This document shows, in pieces, positions 55,732 through 64,000 of a DNA stretch of 64,000 bases. This DNA is from Micromussa lordhowensis. Lineage: Eukaryota; Cnidaria; Anthozoa; Scleractinia; Lobophylliidae. Numbering within the stretch: position 1 is the stretch's first letter; every line of letters begins with the position of its first letter. Both the position numbers and the translations under genes were made by a program. Location: NCBI GenBank assembly GCA_964020085.1, contig OZ026608.1:13246479-13310478 (forward strand). The letters are read 5' to 3'. Under the pieces are notes generated by a model. That model saw only the letters and a list, made by a program, of their open reading frames with translations. It was not told the DNA's origin and ran no database searches.

Positions 55732-58700
55732 TGGTAGTCTGTGTTGCTCGCCTTCTCTAACTTTCTGAGTGATAAAAATTACAGTGCTTGTCTTTTCTAG
55801 TGTTCTCTGCTGTATACGTTGATTCCATCTGGGAGAATTATTCCAGTGGGCGGAAATTAAGCCATTGTTTATGGATATCCTGTTCTTTCATGAAAAAGGT
55901 TATTGTCAAGTGCCGCCGACTTGTCTTCGACGTGTGACTGTGGGAATAACCTGAACAATTTTGTTTTCAATGATAGAAAACGATTTTTCAAATGTGTGCG
56001 ATATTTCCACCCCTTATTTATACTTTTGGTGTTGCAAATTATATCAGTGAAGTTTTTTTTCTCTTTTTTTCGAGACGATAGTTTATATTCTAGATCCCTC
56101 AAAATGAATTTTTAAACATGGCCAGACATGCAGGATGTCATGTGTGTCTCTAACTAAAGAGTGAGTTTCAATTTTAATTTTTAATTGGCGTAAGTTTTAA
56201 AACAATAGAAAAGATATAACTCTGAGACTGTTTTAAAAAGCTACTGAAGTTTTTCCTTTGTCATGCTAAAATAACCCTGCGGGTTATCTGCACTAGAGAA
56301 AAAATAAATAAGTTTAAACAACTTACGTACAACCCGCTCCATTCAGTTGCTTAAGTCGCAAGGATGCCTACTCGCATCTATCTACCCTTTTTATCAATTT
56401 CGCAATTTATCTGAAACGATACACTCAGTTTCGTCTATTTAGTACTGAATAAACCACAAAGAAATTCAACGCTATGGCCACTAAAATATCTGTTTATAAT
56501 CTCGTTACAAAGGAAAACATAAAAGCATTAATTCTGAATTTGACGCATGGGTTTTTTATGTAGGTTTTTTTTGTGGTCATGCCTGACACGGCTAGCGATA
56601 AGTGGGGCTGTTTTTTGTTGATTTTCCGGCAAAGTGTTGAAGCCTATTCAGGAACAAAAGATTCAAACAATACAGGTATATCTCAATTAACTACCAATTA
56701 GAAACCGAAGATAATTTTGCCGGAGTAGGAAAATCTTAATCTTAGGTAATGCTGCTTGTGGGCCAAAGTGAAGTGATGGGTTAAGGAACAATAAGCAGCA
56801 TAGAGACTGTAAAACTGTATAGAAGAAATAAACGAGTGCGCTACCTTCGTGTGCCGGATCGCATAAATTGACGCTCCTGAGTCAGGTTTCGCTTATCATG
56901 ACGCAGTATTTTTCAGTTGTTTATATTTTCACGACGCCTACACGTTTCGAAGTGTCGATACTAGCTGAGAGAATTCAGCTCGTCAACACATCCCCACATC
57001 CCAAGTAAATATTACTTCCCAAGGACACATCCCCCCTTTTCGACGTTTCCGGAAAAACATACACCTGTAAACGAGATTACCTGCACAAAATTCACAGGGG
57101 AATATATTGTCTTTTGTAAACGAAGAGCAGGTTTTAGTTTAAATTGGGCATAAATTGAATAATTGAATCCTTCGTTGTCATTGTTTCAAAATGTATTAGC
57201 TTTGCGTTCATTCGCGGAAAGAAACGTTTAGTAAAAAGCAACGTACACATTTTAGCACATGTGAAATCTTGCTACTGATATACAAAATAAGAAAGCCCAC
57301 AAATTTTGGATGCGTTTTGACCACGTAGCAATAAAAAAAATTAACTTAATTTTCCAGCTCAAAATTAAATAAAATTGAATTGAATTGGAGTTAAATTAAA
57401 GCTGTAAAAGTACCCTAGAACTCGGACGAATTCAAAATGTCTTTTTATTGACAGTTCGGGCGACAGCAGGTGTTTTGTAAGGAGCAATTTCTTTTCGACT
57501 TGACTATTAGAAACATTTGATAGAACAATATGGCATAGCTAGGCTTGCCAACAAACAAGACAATAAAACGTAAAATATAGCTCCATGTTTTTCTTCTTTC
57601 TGTAAAAATGAGGGATAAATTAAAGGCATGCGTTTATGTTACGATACCACAATTGAACTAAGCTATCTTGAATATCTTGAATTAAACTACTTTGGTTAAC
57701 TAAGCGTCTGTGCTTAACCAAACGCAGTTTTTGTTTGTAATTTTCTGTTTATTTCGCAGTCCAAGTAAAATGCGGTTCGTTACTAACGTAATCCATGTCT
57801 TGCTTTGTATTATCTGGGTTTTTTAAATAACTTTAAGGGAAACCAGCACGAAGAATTTTCCACTTTTAGGGTCGATTCAAACAATACTAAAATTATGAAT
57901 GAGTGCCATCGCTAGTACAGAAAATACTCATTTGCACAATTTTGTTTTTTTTTTCTTTGTTTTATAATAAAAGTTGTACCAAGGATAAACTGATTGAACC
58001 ACAAAATGTATGTGTCTTATAGATAAGAGGCGTTGCATACGGCTGGTGTGACAGAAATTTGAATTCACCTATCAAAATTCAGCAGGCGGGAAAAAAACTG
58101 TGCTGTCTTGACATGAAATGCAAGCGAGAAGGCATTGAAGTCGGGCAACGGCATTAAATATTCACGAAAAGGGATTTATAACTCCAAAAATGATATCAGT
58201 TTGAAAAAGTCAACAGTCTCCGAGCTTTTAATTTGGCGCCAAAAATAGGTCGCCGCGTTCACCAGGTTAATAGTTGTGTCATTTTGAACAAAACGTGCTG
58301 TTTCTCGTCAAATTAAACCCAGAATGTTCGAGTTAAGCATTAGAAGAGGTCAAAGCAACTTAAGCATTGTCTTTATTTTTTGTTAGCTGCGAAGAAGAAG
58401 ACTTTTATTGTGTCCTTTCGGTAGGACAGCTGGGTTTCATTTCACTGCCGCTTGTGCTGCGGGCGCAGCCACCACTTGCTAGGTGGGCATATCTATATCA
58501 ATGTCTGTACAATGTGTCTCGAACCTATACGACGATAACCGAAAATAATCAGAAGATTTTTGAATACTTCCGAAGACCCTTCGAACACTACCGAAGATAA
58601 TGCGAAGATAACCGGAGTTAACCGAACAACATTCTCCGAAGGTTTGCGAATATGTTCGTAAATTATTTTGAAGAACAAAACCACTGCCTTTGAAAATTTT

Positions 58701-59194
58701 ACTCGTGCCAATTTATACTAAAACTGAAACTGATACTTTATTTAGCCTCGAGCAACTGGGGCTTGTTAGAACCCTTAGCATAAGCAGCTAGTGGATCGAG
58801 CCACAAGAAAGAATTTAGCTATTGTACAAATACCTATTACAGGTGCCGAATATCTCTTTTTTTATGTTCCTTGGTGAATTTTTGTTGTTAAAAGCAGTTC
58901 TTAGTTTTACGTCCAGCGAGTTCCAGATTTTTGGTTCTTGTTCCAAGTTGCACTCGAAATCTTGTCATTATCTACACTTAGCACTCGTCGAAGTCGGATG
59001 TCGAATTTTCTTGTGTCATTTACTTGGCAATAGCAAAGAACATTAACGTCACTACATAAATGTCTCTTGTGCCAATCCCTCTAAAATGTAACGAGCCGTC
59101 CTCGACTATTGCTGCGCATCAACGATAAACCGAGGATCCTGGAGAAATGAAAACATCACTGCGAATCATATCACCTTCTCTTAAACAGTGGCCT
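55732..59194. other. Gene-free stretch upstream of peptide gene 2
   Basis: Besides the TTCGG array at about 58530-58660 nothing was recognised. No second-exon-like Cys-rich frame or further FTAGIGN core was seen here. Confidence 0.5.
58530..58660 (-). repeat. Helically spaced TTCGG array, second copy
   Basis: On the minus strand TTCGG/TTCG-type motifs recur about ten times with successive spacings of 10, 10, 11, 10, 11, 10, 10, 11 and 10 bp (for example TTCGGTTAAC, TTCGGTAGTG, TTCGGAAGTA). Intervening bases vary. Confidence 0.75.
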
Positions 59195-59266
59195 CGTCTC
59201 TATGTCTTGAACCAGGAAAGCTGATGATTCGGATTGATGAATGTGGAAGTCTTGGCGATCAGAGAA

Positions 59267-59698
59267 CAATAACAATACAAGTTTATTGTGTCATACGCTG
59301 AGCTATTCAGGTGTGACATTACATAATGAAATGACATACCAGCTAATTTACAGGTATTCCACACAAATTAAAATTTTATTTTAAAGTAACTACTACAACA
59401 TACGAATAAAAATTTAAAAAGTTTAAGTCAGGGTCACAAAATACAATCTAAAATAATTACACGTACGTTTTGCTAAGAAGTAAAAGAAATAATCATATGC
59501 ACAAATTAAATCAATAATATAACATAACTTAAAAGTTAAGTTAAAAGGCCCACAAGATCATTTTCTTTATACTATTTTTAAGGCCCCACACGTTCTAATA
59601 GCTCTGTGTGACTCTGGTAGCAGATTCCACAGCTTTGGCGCAAGGTAACGCCACCATTTCGGTCCGTAGGTTGTGGTGCTGACCTAAGGTAGTTTTAG
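59267..59698 (-). mobile_element. 5'-truncated CR1/L2-like LINE in the opsin pseudogene
   Basis: The minus strand encodes the end of the RT ORF (TYGPKWWRYLAPKLWNLLPE, with the typical APKLWN.LP). A short 3' tail follows, ending AATAAACTTGTATTGTTATT. It splits the opsin sequence between TM6 and TM7; alignment to the intact opsin brackets both edges. The duplication around gaacaata/agaaata is imperfect. Confidence 0.8.
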
Positions 59699-60356
59699 AA
59701 TGCCGGTTCTCCTCGGATAGAAGAAATAGCAAGAGCAAGTGGAGAAATCTATTCAGGATTCCAAACGACTTACGTGATCGACACTTTTTCCTATGAAATC
59801 CGCACACAGACTGTGGCTAAGAGAAAAGGTTAAATTAGTACAGAACGATTTCTTTCTTAGCAGTCACGCAATGTTCTGTTAGTTGTGCATTTGGTCATCA
59901 TTCATTTTGTCCCTTTTATGCCATCTTTCATGGCTGCATAGGAGGTCAAAATTGCAATAAGATGGACAAACACGAACCACACAAAAGTGAGCGAATTTCC
60001 ATTTGATCCAACAAACCGCTCCACTTCCTTCTCGCTTACATCCCAGCGGAGGCAAACTTCCAGAGCTGATAACAATTCTCCAAACCACCCGCAGTGATCG
60101 TGGCCATCCCTTGATTGCAGTAACAGTTTGGTGTAGAATGGAGCACAAGCTCACGAAAGCATGGGCGAGTGCGTACCAGCTACAGGCCGAGTTACCGAGA
60201 TGCCAGCTCCGGGAGACATTGGTTGCAGCTCCAAATGGCATTGCTGTTACATCGAGTGTAAAGTCGGCCAAACCCAAACTAAAGGTTGGGGTGCTGGCTG
60301 GACCGAAGAGAATGGAACGCACCTTGCAGAAGAACCATCTCGTCGGCATTATATTA

Positions 60357-60718
60357 GGGACCTCAAGCAACGACGGCGACGCCAAGGACGACGCCTAGAA
60401 AAAATCAATTTATATTTTACCGTCGAATCTCGCAGATGGCTAGATCTTTTCAGTGCGTCTATCGGTCTCAGAACTTGCCCAAGCTTAATATGTAATGCCA
60501 GCGTTCAATTCCAAACGAAAATACGAAAAATAAGCCGCTGTCGTTTACGTTCTCCAAAGTACCCAGAACTTGGTCATTTCACGTTGTTGTTTTGCAGAGG
60601 ACGGCTAAGAAATGTACAAAGGATTATAACGCACGTGCACAGCTATTGTTCTTCTCATTAAACCTTTTGTTTCGTGGCGTTCTCGTTGCCGTTGCCGTCG
60701 TGGTTTGCTTAAGGTCCC
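60357..60718. mobile_element. MITE copy B (GGGACCTYAAGCAA ends) in the opsin pseudogene
   Basis: Terminal inverted repeat GGGACCTCAAGCAA / (inverted) GGGACCTTAAGCAA. TATTA is present directly on both sides (60352-60356, 60719-60723). Removing the element and one TATTA restores alignment with the intact opsin DNA (cattataataacg), so the duplication is best read as 5 bp. Same family as 25451-25931. Confidence 0.88.
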
Positions 60719-61171
60719 TATTAACGGTAGAACGCTGCAGTTGTGAAGTACATACGAGGATCAGACTTCGCTGATTTTCATCAGTAGTCATGGCAACTTC
60801 GTCAACAAAATTACACGGTATAGTTTCTTCTCCTATTGAAACCGTTTGTAATGTTCTTATTTGTGAGTAGGCTGCCAAGGGCGAAAGTTCTGAAAGTCTG
60901 ACAAAGAAACGCACGTTATTCTTAATAAGAATTAATTAAAGTTCATTATTAACGTAATTAAAGTAATTTAATGTTAATTAATTTTAACGACAATGATTTA
61001 AAGCTAATTAATGCTAATTAAAGAGAAGTTCTTTCCATGCAATTAAAGAAAACACTGTAATAGAAAAACTTAACCTCAGCTGCTAAGATCAAAGGTCATT
61101 TCTTTCAAAATATTGTCTTACAACACAACACCGAACTCAAAGACCCTCATTCTAAACGTAGAAATATATAT

Positions 61172-61287
61172 GTTATTTGCCGTCCTTGGTCGGTCCGTAT
61201 TGGGAAAAACTGTGCCCGAGGTCTTGAGTACTCAAGACCAAGGGTACAGTTTTTCCCAATACGGACTGACCAAGGACGGCAAATAAC
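61172..61287. repeat. 116-bp near-perfect palindrome
   Basis: Left GTTATTTGCCGTCCTTGGTC pairs with GACCAAGGACGGCAAATAAC at the right after one base shift; inner arms share CCGTATTGGGAAAAACTGT. The centre is CTTGAGTACTCAAG. Transposon fold-back remnant likely. Confidence 0.88.
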
Positions 61288-61622
61288 GTGTTTATTTTTT
61301 TCTTCGGGACTGCTTTAAAAGCAACTTTTGTGTTGAATTTTTTATTAAAGAAATTCAGCTCAAATCCTATGATAGCTCTCGTTATCGGAATCCATAATTG
61401 TTTGACTCTGTCCAAAAAGTTTACATTTTACATTGTTTACAACACTTTTACGCTGTTACAAAAAGCTTGAAACGTTTCTTCAGTTGGAAATTTCGGAGCG
61501 GTCCGTAACTCGGGGTCCGGATGGGAAAATACGGACCGCTGGAGCGCGCGCAATCAGCCAATAAGATGGAAGGATTCAGGATTCCGGACCGCTGAGAAGA
61601 TGGAGAAAAAAATAAATAATAA

Positions 61623-61623
<1 letters not shown>

Positions 61624-61662
<39 letters not shown>

Positions 61663-61674
61663 TCGAGGACAGGA

Positions 61675-61705
<31 letters not shown>

Positions 61706-61760
61706 TCCTGACCGAGAGCCAAATATTTTCCCGTCCGGCCCGACCTCACTTAGTCATAAG
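61624..61760. repeat. Palindromic element around GGGCCGGACGGGAAAATATT
   Basis: The left arm GGGCCGGACGGGAAAATATT and the right arm AATATTTTCCCGTCCGGCCC are exact complements. Outer parts (actgagtgggag / gacctcacttagt) are imperfect. Related GC-rich sequence (ggtccggatgggaaaatacg) lies 100 bp to the left. Confidence 0.85.
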
Positions 61761-61791
61761 CATTTTATCATATGACCACTTTTTTTCATTT

Positions 61792-61953
61792 TCATTCTGG
61801 TGGAACGAGGCCGCGCGCGACAGCATTGCTTCGTTTCGAGAGTAGTGACTTTCTTTCTGTTGCTTCGCTGTGAGTAGGTAACTGCATCATTTCGGCGTCC
61901 GAAAGCTCACCGGGATAATAGAACTCACTGTTGGAATGTTTGCTTTCACTCAT
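61792..61953 (-). CDS. Unassigned 53-codon open frame
   Basis: ATG-initiated frame (MSESKHSNSEFYYPGELSDA, then ATERKSLLSKRSNAVARG) with polar, non-repetitive composition unlike the surrounding palindromes. It lies between two fold-back repeats, so it may be the N-terminus of an element-encoded protein. No family recognised. Confidence 0.25.
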   Translation of the reverse strand: MSESKHSNSEFYYPGELSDAEMMQLPTHSEATERKSLLSKRSNAVARGLVPPE

Positions 61954-62530
61954 TTTCAAGGAAACACTTTTTAGCAACAAAATTGTTTCGCATTGTTTTT
62001 GGCGGGGCCGTACGCATTTCTAGTAGGGCCGTATGCGTTTTTCCGGCCCTATCACTTTGACGCGTACGGCCCTCATACGGGACCTTTTTTCTTAGGGTTT
62101 TCCAAGGAAATTGCTCGCGGAGCCATACGGGTCATATGATAATTTAAAAGCAACCCAACTTAACATCTCCCGGCAATTACACGATTTAGGAAAAAACAAA
62201 CTGATCAATTCTAATGTGCAGAATTTTACGATTGAAGAGAACTTACGGTTTCGTAGAACAAATATATCGAGAAAAATAGTGCACAAATCGAGGCATATAT
62301 TACTTGTAAACTTTTGAACCAGGACCCTATTCAGACCATGTTGGTGCGATTCCACCATCTCCTCACCCCTCCTCCCTCTCGCCTACTACCATCCACCCCC
62401 ACACCCTCCCGCTTCGTAACTTCAAGTTATTCAAGCAACGATAATGAACTTAGAAGATATATAGTAAGTTCACAAAATATTAGGCAAGCAAAATGAGACA
62501 ACGACAGGAGAAAGACATGTAACTACGCAC

Positions 62531-63472
62531 CTTATTGCCTCTCCCTGGATTGTGGATTCCAAATATTTTCTTGACCTTTTCTCTGTATACCGTGTACCAG
62601 AAAAAGCAGATGATCGGATTGATGAATGCGGAAGTCTTGGCAATCAGAGCAGCGATGGCAAAGGCAAGTGGAGAAATCTCTTCAGGATTCCGAACGGCTG
62701 ACATAATCGACAGTGCTGCATATGGAATCCACACACAGAACGTGGCTAAAAACATCATCCAACCAGTCTGCGTCGACTTCTTTCTCGCAGCCACGCGATG
62801 TTTTGTTAACAGCGCATCTGGACCCCATACGTTTTGTGCCTTTTTGGCCATTTTCCGCAGTTCGTGTGAAATGGCTGCATAGGAGGCCACAATTACAATT
62901 AGTGGAACAAACACGAACCACACAAAAGTGAAGATTACATACCAGGCATCAGCGGGGTGGGCGGATTTCCATTTGATCGAGCAAACCGCTCCACTTCCTT
63001 CTCTCTCGTAGGATGACCATCCGAGTAAAGGTAAAATTCCCCAGCTGATACAAATTCCCCAAATAACCAGAGTGATCTTGACTATACCTTGTTGGCCAAT
63101 GGCTGTCGATAGTGGTTTTAAAATCTTCCGACATTTCTCGACGGCAATAACAGCATGATGCACAACAGAGGACAGGCCCACCACGGAATGGGTGAACGCG
63201 TACCAGTTACACCCTAACTGACCGAAATACCAGCTCCGGGATGCATTAGCTGCAACTCCAAGTGGCATTGCTGTTACAGCGAGTATAAAGCCGGCAAGAG
63301 CCAAACTAAGGATTGGAATGCTGGCTGGACTGCACATAATGGAACGCACTTTGTAGAAGGTCAGGATCACAATACCATTTATGATGATTGTTGCCAGCAT
63401 TATAATAACGTAGAAAGCAGCAACTGTGGTGTAGATACGTGCATCAAAGACTTCAAGGATTTTACTGGCCAT
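62531..63472 (-). CDS. Opsin (retinal-binding class A GPCR), coding exon
   Basis: 314 codons from ATG 63472 to a consensus donor (AAG|GTGCGT) at 62531/62530; unspliced reading would add 16 residues and stop at 62480. Seven hydrophobic segments are visible. Diagnostic opsin residues: Lys279 in IAKTSAFINP (retinal Schiff base), Cys88-Cys164 disulfide pair, Glu158 in GWSSYEREG (position of bovine Glu181), and Tyr91 where bovine rhodopsin has Glu113, as in most invertebrate opsins. Oddities: the E/DRY box reads EKC (112-114), NPxxY reads NPIIC (285-289), and the G-protein-selectivity tripeptide position reads YTV. All membrane segments are in one exon. The most likely class is a cnidarian/anthozoan opsin; the G-protein partner cannot be inferred. 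A diverged pseudogene copy lies at 59195-60790. Confidence 0.93.
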
Positions 63473-64000
63473 GACTTCGTCAACAAAATTACACGCTCTT
63501 GTTTCTTTTTCTATAAAGGCTTTTTGTCATGTTCTTATTTCTGGGTTGGCGACCAAGTGCGAAAGCCACAATAGCCTAGCAAATGAACGAAAGTTAATTA
63601 ATGTTAGAGAGAGTTAATTAAAGCTAAACAATGTTGATTTAAGTGAGCGTTTGCCATAGAGTTCTTCAACGCTGACATCACGTTGCCTGGCAACCGAGAA
63701 ACTCGGTTCTAAATATAAAGACAGATTACAATAATGACGGCGCTGTTGATAACATCGTTGGCGCCTTTCTTTGGAAATGAGCCGAAATCTTTCACGAGAG
63801 ATGAGCGGGATGTAATCCATGCAAGCATGAAGAACAAAGTGTATAAAGTAACGGTAGGTAACGCCACACGCAATTGATGCCTGGAAACGCGATGTCTGCA
63901 TGTTGTTTCTACGTTAAAATATAAATTTAACCGAGCGGGCCCCTGGGCTGGGTCGTTCAAAGACCCAGGATATGCGAGATTTTTTATTCGAATTTTGTAA
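63473..64000. other. 5' flank of the opsin gene
   Basis: The 63473-63600 part is conserved in the pseudogene leader (60790-60960: acttcgtcaacaaaattaca, then catgttcttattt-like sequence), so it is probably 5' UTR or promoter. The frames at 63614-63960 show no family likeness. Confidence 0.5.

Larger units (their letters stand above)
59195..60790 (-). pseudogene. Opsin pseudogene interrupted by a MITE and a LINE
   Basis: Collinear with the intact opsin at 62531-63472. The start region (about 60786) and 5' leader up to ~60950 match the opsin leader. TM2 to TM5 lie at 60350-59840 (VRSILFGPAST, DVTAMPFGAA, REGSGAVCWIKW, frame broken), and TM6-TM7 pieces at 59820-59700 and 59266-59195. The TM7 segment still encodes IAKTSTFINP with the retinal lysine, followed by a one-base insertion. 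Short deletions, stops, a 362-bp MITE in TM1 and a ~430-bp LINE fragment between TM6 and TM7 rule out function. Confidence 0.9.
60960..62530. other. Inverted-repeat cluster between opsin pseudogene and opsin
   Basis: Contains palindromes at 61172-61287 and 61624-61760, related GC-rich blocks near 61490-61560 and 61995-62090, and an unassigned 53-codon frame at 61792-61953 (minus). A 3' exon of the opsin gene may lie here but none was convincingly identified. Confidence 0.5.

Noticed and set aside
60003..60661. Plus-strand open frames of 131 and 166 codons
   Set aside because: Antisense to the opsin pseudogene and running into the MITE; no protein likeness.
62535..62931. Plus-strand frames opposite the opsin
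   Set aside because: Shadow frames of the opsin coding exon.

Overview
The window reads as AT-rich, intron-dense animal DNA. It carries a retinal-binding opsin with cnidarian features, several Penelope-like, BEL/Pao and CR1/L2-like retroelement fragments, a tRNA-derived SINE and many fold-back MITEs. Together these point to an anthozoan cnidarian, most likely a stony coral; that assignment is inference. No rRNA or functional tRNA gene was recognised.

Layout. (1) 1-14,345, plus strand: the last eleven exons of an SLC35D-type nucleotide-sugar transporter. Its start lies left of the window, and its introns are filled with LINE, SINE, MITE and Penelope debris. (2) 16,096-21,241, minus: a dead BEL/Pao LTR retrotransposon with both LTRs, followed by a 411-bp fold-back element with a perfect 9-bp target duplication. 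(3) 21.8-27 kb: a field of inverted repeats, a nested MITE and a Penelope 3' end. (4) 28.2-32.3 kb, minus: three copies of a duplicated segment encoding a small protein with a hydrophobic N-terminus. (5) 35,773-42,717, minus: eleven phase-consistent exons of a threonine dehydratase/serine racemase-fold protein with a C-terminal ACT domain. Its PLP-anchoring lysine is replaced by histidine. (6) 43.57-44.39 kb: a long GACTGACA satellite. (7) 47,847-50,237 and 54,736-55,731, minus: two related two-exon genes for small secreted peptides. (8) 59.2-63.5 kb, minus: an opsin gene and, 2-3 kb downstream of it, an opsin pseudogene broken by a MITE and a 5'-truncated LINE.

The host genes do not form an obvious pathway: a Golgi/ER sugar-nucleotide transporter, a probable amino-acid-binding pseudoenzyme, secreted peptides and a photoreceptor. 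The strongest candidates for something undescribed are the PLP-fold protein that has lost catalytic residues while keeping an intact eleven-exon frame, the paired secreted-peptide genes with a shared core ending in a GKR processing signal, and two arrays of a TTCGG motif spaced at 10-11 bp.

Exon structures were deduced by eye from splice consensus, reading phase and family similarity. No search could be run.
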